Shown one piece after another: positions 23,493 through 32,670 of a stretch of DNA of 64,000 nt. A program made the position numbers and the translations under genes. Source of the DNA: PALSA-610 sp038239145. GTDB taxonomy: Bacteria; Actinomycetota; Acidimicrobiia; IMCC26256; PALSA-610. Below the pieces are notes generated by a model, which saw only the letters and a list, made by a program, of their open reading frames with translations, was not told where the DNA came from and made no database searches. The first letter of the stretch is position 1, and the number at the start of each line of letters is the position of its first letter. Where the stretch lies: assembly GCA_038239145.1 (NCBI GenBank), contig JBBSFB010000019.1, positions 7,160-71,159 of the forward strand, read 5' to 3'.

Positions 23493-23814
23493 CGCCCGGC
23501 GCGAATCGGTCGATCGGGTCTTCGACGCGCTCGCCGATCCGACGCGCCGGCGCATCGTCGAACGCGTCGGGCGCGCACCCGCCAGCGCGGGTGAGATCGC
23601 AGCCGGCCTTCCCGTGAGCCGCCAGGCGGTCGTGAAGCATCTCGCCCTCCTGGAGGAGACCGGTCTCGTGCGGGGTGAGCGGGACGGCCGGCGCGTCGTG
23701 TTCCGTTTGACGCCCGGGCCCTTCACCGAAGTGGCGGGGTGGATGCACGACGTCGGCGCGGCATGGGACCGGCGCCTCGACAAGCTGGCGCGCCGGGTCG
23801 TGAAGCCCCGCTGA
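23485..23814 (+). CDS. ArsR-family winged-helix transcriptional regulator
   Basis: The 109-residue protein shows the ArsR fold: RVFDALADPTRRRIVERV, AGEIAAGLPVSRQAVVKHLA (recognition helix) and ETGLVRGERDGRRVVFRLTP (wing). No CxC metal-binding motif is present in the alpha3 region, so it is probably not a metal sensor. The SDPR-like subgroup with AHSA1 partners fits best. GTG 23485 overlaps the SRPBCC gene. It is the likely repressor acting at the twin operators and so autoregulated. Confidence 0.85.
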   Translation: MPDARRESVDRVFDALADPTRRRIVERVGRAPASAGEIAAGLPVSRQAVVKHLALLEETGLVRGERDGRRVVFRLTPGPFTEVAGWMHDVGAAWDRRLDKLARRVVKPR

Positions 23815-23944
23815 GCCCCGTGGGCCGGACGGGCGGGTGCGCTACGGTGCCGCCGTCAAGGTCAACACGAGGAACACAGGTGCGGACGCAGCGCAGCCGT
23901 GTCGGCGAGTATGCCGGAGTTGCCGGAGTAAGGGGGCCGTTGTC

Positions 23945-24148
23945 ATGAGCTTTCGGGTAGTCGTCGATTTCGACAAGTGCGAGAGCAATGCCCTGTGCAT
24001 GGCCGCCGCGCCCGAGGTGTTCGAGGTGCGCGACGACGACTTCTTGTACGTACTCCAAGAGGAGCCGGCCGACGACCTGCGGGCCAAGTGCGAAGAGGCC
24101 GTTCGCGTCTGCCCGAAGCAGGCGATCTCCATCGTCGATCCCACCTGA
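23945..24148 (+). CDS. 3Fe-4S-type ferredoxin
   Basis: The 67-residue protein has FDKCESNALCMAAAPEVFEV and AVRVCPKQAISI, i.e. C-x5-C and a distal C-P, the pattern of single-cluster 3Fe-4S ferredoxins that reduce cytochromes P450 and related oxygenases. No P450 is encoded nearby. ATG 23945 has a G-rich stretch (AAGGGGG) about 9 nt upstream as a ribosome site. It is followed after 9 nt by an SDR and then an acyl-CoA dehydrogenase, suggesting a catabolic operon in which it carries electrons. Confidence 0.87.
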   Translation: MSFRVVVDFDKCESNALCMAAAPEVFEVRDDDFLYVLQEEPADDLRAKCEEAVRVCPKQAISIVDPT

Positions 24149-24157
24149 GGCGCCGCG

Positions 24158-24955
24158 GTGCCCGGTATGGAGGGAACGGCCGCGCTGGTCACGGGCGGGG
24201 GTAGCGGTATCGGGCTCGGCTGCGCGCAGCGCTTCGCCGCCGACGGTGCGCACGTGACGATCGCCGGGCGCACCGAATCGCGTCTGGCCGAAGCGGTGAC
24301 CGAGATCACGGCAACCGCCGCGCCAAGCGCGAGCGTCCGCTACGTCGTGTGCGACGTGACCGACGAAGCCGACGTCGAACGCGCGGTCGCCGTCGCGACC
24401 GAGCCGACCGGCCGGCTCGACGTGCTGTTCGCGTGCGCAGGCGGTTCGCTGCACGGAGGTCCGATCCTCAGTTCCGACGTCGACGGTTGGCGCGCCACCG
24501 TCGACCTCAACCTCATCGGCACGTTCCTCTGCATCAAACATGCAGGCGCGGCCATGGTTCGGGCTGGCGGCGGCTCGATCGTCGGCATGTCGTCGATCGC
24601 CGGTCACACGACACACCGGTTCATGAGCGCGTACTGCGCGAGCAAGGCCGGGATCGAGATGTTGGTCAAGTGCGCGGCCGACGAGCTCGGCGAGCACAAC
24701 ATCCGTGTCAACGCGGTGCAGCCGGGCATCGTCGACACCGCCCTGATGACGTTCATCACCGCGGGTGGTCCGATCCTCGACAGCTACAACGCGAACATGC
24801 CGATCGCGCGCGTCGGCACCGTCGACGACATCGCGGCCGCGGTGCGCTACCTCGCGGGCCCGGAATCGACGTGGGTGACCGGGCAGATGCTCGGGATCGA
24901 CGGCGGCCACCAACTCCGGTGCGGACCCGACTACGGGTCTGTGATGGGCGGCTGA
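24158..24955 (+). CDS. SDR family oxidoreductase
   Basis: The 265-residue protein has TGGGSGIG, ACAGG in the NNAG position, the Ser of GMSSIAG and Tyr-x3-Lys in SAYCASKAG, all required for SDR catalysis. The C-terminus TWVTGQMLGIDGGHQL is standard. GTG 24158 starts it 9 nt after the ferredoxin; ATG 24167 is an alternative. The following acyl-CoA dehydrogenase starts 4 nt after its stop. Oxidation of a hydroxyl on a CoA ester or sterol intermediate is a reasonable inference. Confidence 0.88.
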   Translation: MPGMEGTAALVTGGGSGIGLGCAQRFAADGAHVTIAGRTESRLAEAVTEITATAAPSASVRYVVCDVTDEADVERAVAVATEPTGRLDVLFACAGGSLHGGPILSSDVDGWRATVDLNLIGTFLCIKHAGAAMVRAGGGSIVGMSSIAGHTTHRFMSAYCASKAGIEMLVKCAADELGEHNIRVNAVQPGIVDTALMTFITAGGPILDSYNANMPIARVGTVDDIAAAVRYLAGPESTWVTGQMLGIDGGHQLRCGPDYGSVMGG

Positions 24956-24959
24956 CGCA

Positions 24960-26180
24960 GTGGATTTCGAGGAGACCGCCGAAGAGAAGGCGTTCCGGGT
25001 CGTCATTCGGGCCTGGCTCGATGCGCACGCGCCGCGCCGGGAGGCGGGCGAGCAGTCGGATCACTCGTACATGCCGGGCGACGGCGATCCCGATGCCGAC
25101 GACAACCACGTCGCCGCGTGCAAGGAGTGGCAGCGGGTCGTGTTCGACGGCGGCTGGGCCGGAATTACGTGGCCGGTCGAAGCGGGCGGTCGGGGCGGTC
25201 CCGGGTGGCAGGCGCGCATCTTCAACGAGGAGCAATCGCGTTACAACGTCGCGACCGGTGTGTTTGCCGTGGGCATCGCGATGGCAGGCCCGACGATCAT
25301 CGCGTGGGGGAACCGGGAACAGCAGGAGCGCTTCCTGCCTGCGATGCTGCGGGGCGACGACGTGTGGTGCCAGCTGTTCTCCGAGCCCGGCGCCGGCTCC
25401 GACCTGGCCGGGCTGCGCACACGGGCCGACCGCGACGGCGACGAATGGACGATCAACGGTCAGAAGGTGTGGACGTCGGGCGCCCACTACAGCGACTGGG
25501 GGCTCCTGCTCGCACGCAGCGACCTCGACGCGCCCAAGCACAAGGGCATCACCGCGTTCCTGCTCGACATGCGCACGCCGGGCATAGACGTACGCCCGCT
25601 GCGCCAGATCAACGGCGCGTCGCACTTCAACGAAGTGTTCCTCACCGACGTACGAATTCCCGACGCCATGCGACTCGGTGAGCCGGGCGGCGGTTGGCGC
25701 ACAGCCAACACGATGCTCTCGAACGAACGAGCCATGATCGGTGGCGGCGGTCGCGTCGGCTTCCGCGACATCGTCGCGCTCGCGCAGCGGTGCGGCGCCA
25801 ACGATGACGTCATGCTCCGCCAGCAACTCGCCCGGAGCTACACGCGCACCCAGCTCATCAAGTGGCTGGGTCTGCGGGCGCGCAGCCGCAAGGACGGTGG
25901 GCTCGGACCCGAGGCGTCGGTGTTGAAGCTGGCCGCGTCGCGCCGGCTCGAGCACGACGGCAACCTGGTCTTGGAGCTGCAGGGCGCGCAGTCGATGCTC
26001 TATGACGACGACGCGATCCAGCGCGGCTACTGGCAACAGCAGTTCCTCGGCCAGTGGAGCAGCCGGATCGGCGGCGGCACCGAGCAGATCCAGCGCAATG
26101 TGATCGGCGAGCGCGTGCTCGGTCTCCCGAGCGAGCCCCGACCCGGCCGGGACACCCCCTTTCGCGATCTCCCCTCCTAG
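24960..26180 (+). CDS. Acyl-CoA dehydrogenase (FadE-type)
   Basis: The 406-residue flavoprotein shows QLFSEPGAGSDLAGLRTRA, VWTSGAHYSDW (FAD site), and the C-terminal GGGTEQIQRNVIGERVLGLP. It introduces a double bond into an acyl-CoA thioester and passes electrons to ETF. The catalytic glutamate of the family is not obvious by eye, so it could function with a partner subunit. It starts at GTG 24960, closely behind the SDR. It ends in an overlap with a truncated transposase on the other strand, so this 3' end marks an insertion boundary. Confidence 0.88.
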   Translation: MDFEETAEEKAFRVVIRAWLDAHAPRREAGEQSDHSYMPGDGDPDADDNHVAACKEWQRVVFDGGWAGITWPVEAGGRGGPGWQARIFNEEQSRYNVATGVFAVGIAMAGPTIIAWGNREQQERFLPAMLRGDDVWCQLFSEPGAGSDLAGLRTRADRDGDEWTINGQKVWTSGAHYSDWGLLLARSDLDAPKHKGITAFLLDMRTPGIDVRPLRQINGASHFNEVFLTDVRIPDAMRLGEPGGGWRTANTMLSNERAMIGGGGRVGFRDIVALAQRCGANDDVMLRQQLARSYTRTQLIKWLGLRARSRKDGGLGPEASVLKLAASRRLEHDGNLVLELQGAQSMLYDDDAIQRGYWQQQFLGQWSSRIGGGTEQIQRNVIGERVLGLPSEPRPGRDTPFRDLPS

Positions 26181-26713
26181 CAGGATGCTGAAGAGCGACC
26201 CGCCGGCGGGTTACGTCGCGGCTTGTCTTTGCGTTGAAAGCTCTTGTGCGACGCCCACGCCTCCAACAAGGCGCCATCGACCGAGAAATGCTCGTTCGAG
26301 AGATACCGGCGCAACTTCGCCTGGCCCACGACCGCGGCGAAGAACTGGTCCGCGATCTCATGGTCCAACAGGCGGTCGGGGTTCTTGGTGAACGTGGTCG
26401 CGTCGAACGCTTTCGCGTCGATCGGAAGGTCCAAGAACCACTTGAACAATAGGTCATAGTTGAGCCGCTCGCAGAACGCTCGCTCGCTGCGAATCGAATA
26501 CAAGGCCATCAACACGGTCGCCTTCAGCAACGTTTCCGGCGGCACGCTCGGCCGGCCCGACGCCGCGTACATCGCGTCGAACTCGCCGTCCAGCTCAGCC
26601 AGGACTGCGTCCACGACCTTGCGGATACGCCGGATCGGATGATCCGCCGGGATCAGATCCTCCGGGCTCAACGAACTCAACATCGCCAACTGCCGCTCAG
26701 AAGTTCCACGCAT
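26177..26713 (-). pseudogene. Truncated IS5/IS1182-type transposase (N-terminal part)
   Basis: The 178-codon frame begins MRGTSERQLAMLSSLSPEDL and contains the DUF772 pattern (RPSVPPETLLKATVLMALYS, SERAFCERLNYDLLFKWFLD). It then has SNEHFSVDGALLEAWASHKS, which includes the first catalytic Asp of the DDE domain. It stops shortly after KSFQRKDKPRRNPPAG, so the rest of the catalytic domain (over half of a normal 450-residue protein) is missing. No flanking terminal repeats are clear. The remnant separates an acyl-CoA dehydrogenase from a decayed serpin. Confidence 0.85.
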
Positions 26714-26985
26714 GCAACGAGCATGCCGAACCCGCCCACCAATCGCGAGCACCTACCCCGACTTTCGGTGGGAAACGTTGCGGCGCCGTGCCGGTTGCCC
26801 TTCGGCGGCGGGGAACTTCCCGGGTCCGGCTGTCGTCCGACCCGTGCGGGTCTCGTGCGCCGAGGGTGAGCGCCGGCCCGACGAGCACGCTCCCGAGACG
26901 ATCCGAACGTGCTGCTGCTGGCCCGGACCGGATCGCCGGGACCGCTTCCGCCCCCGGCCGACCTCATCGCCGCGGCCCGGGGCGA

Positions 26986-27800
26986 GGAACCTTCGGTCTC
27001 GCTCTGTACTCGCAGCTCGCGTCGCGCGGGTGCAGCAGAAGTTGAATCTGCTCGCCGGGTTCACCGGCACGCTGGCGCGTGACTGCGCCGCTCCGCTCGC
27101 CCGGATCGACTTCGCCGATCCCGAGCGCGCGGCCGCGACCATCAACACTTGGATCTCGGCGCGAACTCACGCCAAGATTCCGAAGGTGCTGACACCGGAG
27201 TCGCTCGAGGCGGCGGAGCTGGTACTGACCGACGCGGTGTACCTCGACGCGAAGTGGGAGCGCGGCTTCGTCGCCAAGCTCACGAACGCGCAGCCGTTCC
27301 ATCTGGTGAACGGTCAGGCGGTCTCGGTGCCGACGATGCACCAGACCGGCGAGATCGCGACCGGGCAGGGCGACGGTTGGACAGCTGTCGCTCTGCCGTA
27401 CAAGGGTGGCGCGCTCGAGATGGACGTCGTGATGCCCGACGACATCGAGCAGTTCCAGCACAACCTCGAAGCCGCGACCTTCGATCAGAACATCGGGAGC
27501 CTGCACCCCGCGCTGGGTCGGCTCGGAGTGCGCGACGCGTTCGACTCGGAACGGGCCGACTTCTCCACCATGACCGGCGATCGCTCGCTGTTCCTGAGCG
27601 CCGTGGTGCACGAGGCGTTCGTGCACGTCGACGAACAGGGGAAGGTCGCGACGGCGGCGACGGGCGGCGTGATGGAGAAGTCGTCGGCGCCGCTCCTGAC
27701 GCCGGTCCACATCGACAAGCCGTTCCGGTTCGTCGTGCGCGACCGGGCGACGGGCGCGATCGTGTTTCTCGGCCGGGTCGTCGATCCGCGAGCGCACTGA
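26986..27800 (+). pseudogene. Decayed serpin (serine protease inhibitor family) gene
   Basis: The segment from 27020 to 27800 encodes clear serpin features: TINTWISARTHAKIPKVLTP, VLTDAVYLDAKWERGF, VHVDEQGKVATAATGGV (reactive-centre hinge) and PFRFVVRDRATGAIVFLGRV. A serpin N-terminal helix, GTFGLALYSQLASRG, lies at 26986 in another frame. About 80 residues between it and QQKLNLLAGF are absent, and the strand before HPALGRLGVRDAF is shortened. Frameshift and deletions make it a pseudogene, next to the truncated transposase. A shortened expressed protein cannot be excluded, since 27020-27800 stays open. Confidence 0.75.
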
Positions 27801-27830
27801 ACTCCGCCGACCGGGGCAGACTGCACGGCC

Positions 27831-28112
27831 ATGCAGCTCGACGAGTTCCAAGCGCTGATGGCCACGACGTACGGCGAGCGGGATCGGGCCCGCGGAATCG
27901 ACGCGACCGTCGCCTGGTTGGCCGAGGAGCTCGGCGAGCTCGCGCAGGCGGTGCGCAAGGGCACAAGCGAGCAACAGCTGCACGAGATCGGTGACCTGCT
28001 CGCGTGGCTGGCGTCTCTGACCGACCAGCTCGGGCTCTCCCTCGACGCGGCCGCGGCGCGCTACGGATCAGGATGTCCGCGGTGCGGCGCGCTCCCGTGC
28101 GCGTGCGCGTGA
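27831..28112 (+). CDS. MazG-like nucleotide pyrophosphohydrolase with C-terminal zinc motif
   Basis: The 93-residue protein has the all-alpha NTP pyrophosphatase pattern TVAWLAEELGELAQAVRKG followed by LHEIGDLLAWLASLTDQLG, giving the EExxE and ExxD metal-binding residues. The tail GCPRCGALPCACA carries four cysteines of a small zinc site, as in related short MazG-like proteins. It may hydrolyse non-canonical NTPs. It stands alone between the serpin remnant and the FAD gene. Confidence 0.82.
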   Translation: MQLDEFQALMATTYGERDRARGIDATVAWLAEELGELAQAVRKGTSEQQLHEIGDLLAWLASLTDQLGLSLDAAAARYGSGCPRCGALPCACA

Positions 28113-28223
28113 CCTACCGCGCAAGGATCGCGGCCTCGGAGCTGCCGGTCGCCTCGACCCGGGTCGTCACGGAGGCGGACGGTACCCTCGGTCGGGGTCG
28201 TGCGCACGCCTCCGGGAGGTCCG

Positions 28224-29627
28224 GTGCGAATCATCGTTGTGGGTGGCGGTATCGCGGGCCTGGGCACCGCGCTCGCGTGCGCCCGTGATGGGCACGAGGT
28301 CACGGTCCTCGAACGCGACGACACGCCGATGGCGCCCGATCCCGACGCCGCGTTCTCGTGGCAACGCACGGGCGCGCCCCAGGTCCGCCACTCGCACGCA
28401 TTCCTCGCCCGGTTGCGGAACCTGTTGCAGGACCGCGCCCCCGACGTGCTCGACGCGTTGTTCGCTGCGGGCGCGACGGAGATCGAGTTCACCGCGAACC
28501 TCCCGGAGACGCTGACCGATCGGTCGCGCCGCGCCGGTGACGAGGAGCTGGTCGCGCTCGCGTGCCGGCGCACCACCTTCGAGTGGGTGTTGCGGCGGCT
28601 CGTGCTGGCGGAACCGGGTGTCGCGCTCGGTCACGGCATTGCGGCCGCGGCGCTCGACTTCCGTCCCGGTCCGATACCCACCGTTGTCGGCGTCGACGGT
28701 CAGGTCGCCGACCTCGTCGTCGATGCACGCGGACCGCGCTCGTCGTCGGCCGATTGGCTGGCCGCGATCGGCGCGGCGCCGGTCGCCGAGGAGCTGCACG
28801 AGAGCGGGATCGTCTACTTCTCGCGCTTCTACCGGGTGTGCCCCGGAAAGGTTGCGCCCGCGTATGTCGGCCCTACCGCGGCCGATCTCGGGTACCTCAA
28901 GTACGCGATCTTCCTCGGCGACAACGAGACCTTCTCGATCACCTACGCGATCGAGAGCCACGACGAGGATCTGCGCCGGGCGCTCGCCTCCGACGACGGC
29001 TTCGAGACCGTCGGCCGCTCGCTCCTCGCCATCGAGCCGTGGCGCGCCGACGACGTGGCCGAGCCCATCACCGATGTGCACGTGATGGCCGGGCTGCGCA
29101 ATCGCTACCGCCCCTTCGTCGATGCCGAGGGCGCGCCCCTCGTGCATGGTTTCGTGGCCGTCGGCGACTCGTCGCTGTGCACGAACCCGCTCTACGGCCG
29201 GGGCTGCAGCCTCGCGTTCGTGCACGCCTTCGGCCTCGCCGACACGCTGCGCAGCCACGGTGACGACCTCGACGCGGTCGGGCGCGAGTTCGCCGGCTTC
29301 ACCGAACGCGAGCTGGTGCCCTGGTTCCGGTCCGCGGTGCTACAGGACACCGAGGCCCGGGCGATGCAAGCCGATCTCGCCGACGACGATCCCCGCGCCT
29401 TCATGCAGGCGGTGTTCCGTGACGGACTCCTGCCCGCGATGCGTTCGTCTCCGATCGTGTTCCGAGCGTTCCTGCGCTGGTTCAATCTGCTCGTCACGCC
29501 CGACGCGCTGATGGCCGATCCCGAGATCGTCGGCGAAGTCCTCGCCGCGTACGAGGACCGGGCGAATCGTCCCGGTCCGCCCGTGCTCGGGCCCGACCGC
29601 GACGAGATGCTCCTCCAGCTCCAGTAA
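28224..29627 (+). CDS. FAD-dependent oxidoreductase
   Basis: The 467-residue protein opens with the FAD-binding Rossmann motif IIVVGGGIAGLGTALACARD and the E of VLERD. It has a second FAD segment, VHGFVAVGDSSLCTNPLYGRG near residue 310, typical of group A flavoprotein hydroxylases and geranylgeranyl-reductase-like enzymes. The DARGP motif near residue 170 supports this class. I chose GTG 28224, with GGGAGG 5 nt upstream, over GTG 28200. The substrate is unknown. The gene is convergent with the E1 gene, 10 bp away. Confidence 0.85.
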   Translation: MRIIVVGGGIAGLGTALACARDGHEVTVLERDDTPMAPDPDAAFSWQRTGAPQVRHSHAFLARLRNLLQDRAPDVLDALFAAGATEIEFTANLPETLTDRSRRAGDEELVALACRRTTFEWVLRRLVLAEPGVALGHGIAAAALDFRPGPIPTVVGVDGQVADLVVDARGPRSSSADWLAAIGAAPVAEELHESGIVYFSRFYRVCPGKVAPAYVGPTAADLGYLKYAIFLGDNETFSITYAIESHDEDLRRALASDDGFETVGRSLLAIEPWRADDVAEPITDVHVMAGLRNRYRPFVDAEGAPLVHGFVAVGDSSLCTNPLYGRGCSLAFVHAFGLADTLRSHGDDLDAVGREFAGFTERELVPWFRSAVLQDTEARAMQADLADDDPRAFMQAVFRDGLLPAMRSSPIVFRAFLRWFNLLVTPDALMADPEIVGEVLAAYEDRANRPGPPVLGPDRDEMLLQLQ

Positions 29628-29637
29628 TGCTCGAGCT

Positions 29638-31761
29638 TCAGTAGTCGAGCAGCGCGCGGAGGTCGCGCTCGATGTCGGCGGCCTGGGGAAGGATCGCGGA
29701 CTCGAGCGCCGGTTCGTACGCGCAAAAGGTGTCGGTGGCCGCGAGCCGCCATACGGGCGCGTCGAGGTACTCGAAGCAGGCGTCGGCGACGAAAGCCGCG
29801 ACCTCGGCGCCGAAACCACACGTGAGGGTGTCCTCGTGGAGCACGAGCACCCGACCGGTCTTGCGCACCGAGTCCGCGACGATGTCGCGGTCCCACGGTG
29901 CGATCGTACGCAGGTCGATGATCTCGATGCCGCCGTCGGGGCCCAGTTCCTTCGCCGCGACTTGGGCGCGGTGCACCGTCGCGCCCCACGTGACGACCGT
30001 CGCCCGATCGCCGCGGGTCACGTACGTACCCTTTCCGAAAGGGAGCATCCAGTCGGTGGGCGGCATCTGGTCGCGGTTGTAGCCCTGGCGGTAGAGGTGC
30101 TTGTGTTCGAGGAACAGCACGGGATCGTCACAGTTGAGCGCCGTACGCAGCAGGCCGGCCGCATCGCGGGCCCGCGACGGGAATGCGATCAGGAGCCCGG
30201 GGACATGGGCGAAGATCGATTCGCCCGATTGGCTGTGGTACAGCGCGCCGCCCTGGAGATAGCCGCCGATCGGGATGCGTACGACCATCGGACACGTGAA
30301 CGCGCCGTTGGAGCGCCACCGCGTGGTCGCGGCCTCCGACCGCAGCTGATTCATGGCCGGCCACACGTAGTCGAAGAACTGGATCTCCGCGCACGGGCGC
30401 AGTCCTCGCATCGCCTGGCCGACCGCACGGCCGACGATGTTGGCTTCCGCGAGCGGTGTGTTGAAGCAACGGGCGTCGCCGAACGCGCGTTGCAGACCGA
30501 ATGTGATCCCGAACACTCCGCCCTTGCCCGGTACCTCGTCGATGACGTGCGCGTCGGCGTCGGCCACGTCCTCGCCGAACACGCGGATGCGCTCGTCGAT
30601 CGCCATCCGTTCGTGCAGCGTGAGGCGGATCGCTTCGCCGAATGTCACGACCTCGGTCTCGTCCGGAGCCGGGTCCGGGGGTTCGGTGGTGACGGGCATG
30701 GGTCCGAAGACATGGTCGACGACCGACAACGGTGCGGGCCGTGCGAGCTCGAGTACCGCTTCGGCCGCGGCGCGAACTTCGGCCTTGGCCGCCTCCCGCA
30801 TCTCTTGCGCCCGCTCGGCGGTGAGCGCGCCGGAGGCGACGAGTCGTTGCTCGAGCACCGTGATCGGGTCGTGTTCCCGTTCGTCGTCGAGCTCTTCGGG
30901 GGCGCGGTACTTCTTCTGGTCGTCGGAGAGGGAGTGGGAGTAGGGGCGGGTCACCAGCGCGTGCACGAGACACGGCCCCGCGCCCGCCCGCACGTGCGCA
31001 ATCGCGTTGGCGCCCTTGCGCCGGACCTCGAAGTAGTCGCGTCCGTCCATCTTCACGACGTGAAGGCCGCGAATTCCCCGCACCATCTCCGAGATCGGCG
31101 CCGGGTGTTGGTCGGTCGATCGCACGGAGATCGCGTAGCCGTTGTCGGCGACGACGAACAGCACGGGGAGGTGCAGACGGGTCGCGGTGTTGAGCGCTTC
31201 CCAGAACTCACCTTCGGACGTGGCACCTTCGCCCAGCGACACGTAGGTGATCTCGTCGCCGTACGCGGTGCAACCGGGGAGATGCGGCCGCCGACCGATG
31301 TAGCGCGCCGCTTCCGCGCAGCCGACGGCGGGCAGGCATTGGCTTGCCGTGACCGACGTCTGACTCACGATGTTGAGCCGGGCCGAGCCCCAGTGGCACG
31401 GCATCTGCCGACCGCCCGACGCGGGATCGGCGGCCGCCCCGACCGCCTGCATCAACATTTCCTCGACGGTCACCCCGAGCGCGAGCGCGAGCGCCCGGTC
31501 GCGGTAGTACGGGAAGAACCAGTCGTACGCCGGCCGCAGTGAGCGGGCGAGGCCGAGCAGCAGCGCTTCGTGACCCGCGCCCGAGATCTGGAAGAAGGCC
31601 CGGTTCTGTTGGCGCAAGGCGATCTCGCGATCGTCGCAGAACCGGGAGATGAGCGAGAGAGCGAAGTCTTCGAGCGCCTCGTCGGCGTAGCCGTCGGCGA
31701 TCGCGGCCGCGACCACAGCTGGGGTCCCGGCGACCGATCGATCGAGGGCGGCGTCGTGCAC
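29638..31761 (-). CDS. 2-oxoacid dehydrogenase E1 component, fused alpha and beta subunits
   Basis: The 707-residue protein joins an E1 alpha part (about residues 30-340) and an E1 beta part (about 375-707). The alpha part has FFPYYRDRALALALG, GGRQMPCHWGS, and the thiamine diphosphate region GEGATSEGEFWEALNTA ending VVADNGYAISV. The beta part has FGEDVADADAH, NTPLAEANIVGRAVG, and GGYLQGGALYHSQS. Fusion is known in some branched-chain-type dehydrogenases. It would decarboxylate a 2-oxoacid and acylate lipoate on E2. GTG 31761 has TAAACT (31775-31770) 8 nt upstream; it is divergent from the E2 gene, 33 bp apart. Confidence 0.9.
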   Translation of the reverse strand: MHDAALDRSVAGTPAVVAAAIADGYADEALEDFALSLISRFCDDREIALRQQNRAFFQISGAGHEALLLGLARSLRPAYDWFFPYYRDRALALALGVTVEEMLMQAVGAAADPASGGRQMPCHWGSARLNIVSQTSVTASQCLPAVGCAEAARYIGRRPHLPGCTAYGDEITYVSLGEGATSEGEFWEALNTATRLHLPVLFVVADNGYAISVRSTDQHPAPISEMVRGIRGLHVVKMDGRDYFEVRRKGANAIAHVRAGAGPCLVHALVTRPYSHSLSDDQKKYRAPEELDDEREHDPITVLEQRLVASGALTAERAQEMREAAKAEVRAAAEAVLELARPAPLSVVDHVFGPMPVTTEPPDPAPDETEVVTFGEAIRLTLHERMAIDERIRVFGEDVADADAHVIDEVPGKGGVFGITFGLQRAFGDARCFNTPLAEANIVGRAVGQAMRGLRPCAEIQFFDYVWPAMNQLRSEAATTRWRSNGAFTCPMVVRIPIGGYLQGGALYHSQSGESIFAHVPGLLIAFPSRARDAAGLLRTALNCDDPVLFLEHKHLYRQGYNRDQMPPTDWMLPFGKGTYVTRGDRATVVTWGATVHRAQVAAKELGPDGGIEIIDLRTIAPWDRDIVADSVRKTGRVLVLHEDTLTCGFGAEVAAFVADACFEYLDAPVWRLAATDTFCAYEPALESAILPQAADIERDLRALLDY

Positions 31762-31794
31762 TGCCGCCGAGTTTACGGCCTACCCTGGACTGCG
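31762..31794. promoter_or_regulatory. Divergent leaderless promoters of E1 and E2
   Basis: Two -10 hexamers occupy this 33-bp gap: TAAACT (31775-31770, minus) and TACCCT (31781-31786, plus). Each is 8 nt from its GTG start. They are back to back with only 5 bp between them, so the two promoters must compete or be used together. Confidence 0.6.
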
Positions 31795-32670
31795 GTGACC
31801 GAGTCCGCGACCTTGCCCTGGCGCCGGCGACCGGCGCGTGATCCCAGTGGTTTCTTGACGCCTGCAGTGCGCGGCCTCGCTCGCGGCCTCGGCGTCGATG
31901 TCAGCGCCGTGACCGGTCGGGGCAGCGGTGGTCGGGTGACGCGCGCAGATATCGTCGCCGCCGCGCCGAATGCCGGTGCCAAAGCCGCGACCGGCGAGGA
32001 GATCATCCCGTTCAGCACGGTGCGGCGGAGGACGGCGGTCGGGCTTGTCGCGTCCAAGCAGACCGCCGCCCACGCCCTCGTCGTCGCCGCGACCGACTAC
32101 AGCGCGCTCGACGAGGCACGGCGGGGCGAGCGGCTCACGGCGCTCCCGTTCGTCGCCCGTGCCGTCGTCGACGCGTTGCGCGAATTCCCGTTGATGAACG
32201 CGACGGTGAGCGACGACGGGACGGCGGTGGTGACGCACCGGAGCGTGCACCTCGGCATCGCGGTGGATCTCGATTTCCAGGGCCTCGTCGTACCGGTGGT
32301 GCGGGACGCCGACGGGCTCCGGCTCCGGGCGCTGGCCGGCGCGATCCGCGACGTCGCAGCCCGGGCGCGCGCCCGCAAGCTCGGACCCGACGATCTCGCG
32401 GGCGGGACCTTCACGATCACGAATCCGGGCGCGTCGGGCACGTGGATCTCGTATCCCGTGATCAACCGCCCGCAGGTCGGGATCCTCGCGACCGACGGTG
32501 TGTCCAAGCAGGTGATCGCCGCCGGCGTCGGCCGGCTCGGGATCGCCCCGATCGGTCGCCTTTGTTGCTCGTTCGACCACCGTGCGGTCGACGGGGCTTA
32601 CGCGGGCGCGTTCGTCGAGCGGGTCAAGGAGATCCTCGAGACCCGCGACTGGTCGAGCGAGTTGGTCTAG
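31795..32670 (+). CDS. 2-oxoacid dehydrogenase E2 acyltransferase lacking a lipoyl domain
   Basis: The 291-residue protein starts with a short linker, then a peripheral subunit-binding domain (LTPAVRGLARGLGVDVSAVT, GSGGRVTRADIVAAA; about residues 22-60). It then has the catalytic domain with TFTITNPGASGTW and the active-site motif CSFDHRAVDGAYAGAF. Usual E2 proteins carry one to three lipoyl domains with a DKA/EKA lysine at the N-terminus; none is present, and leaderless TACCCT before GTG 31795 argues against a longer start. A lipoyl carrier must come from elsewhere, or the protein has another acyltransfer role. Confidence 0.87.
   Translation: MTESATLPWRRRPARDPSGFLTPAVRGLARGLGVDVSAVTGRGSGGRVTRADIVAAAPNAGAKAATGEEIIPFSTVRRRTAVGLVASKQTAAHALVVAATDYSALDEARRGERLTALPFVARAVVDALREFPLMNATVSDDGTAVVTHRSVHLGIAVDLDFQGLVVPVVRDADGLRLRALAGAIRDVAARARARKLGPDDLAGGTFTITNPGASGTWISYPVINRPQVGILATDGVSKQVIAAGVGRLGIAPIGRLCCSFDHRAVDGAYAGAFVERVKEILETRDWSSELV

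Noticed and set aside
21899..23578. 559-codon minus-strand frame over carbonic anhydrase and clpP
   Set aside because: Only the last 170 codons show carbonic anhydrase homology. The rest is out of frame with clpP, which is clear in another frame.
26712..27800. A continuous 362-codon frame read as an intact serpin
   Set aside because: Its first 100 residues are not serpin-like, a real serpin N-terminal helix lies in another frame at 26986, and strands are missing, so it is a remnant.
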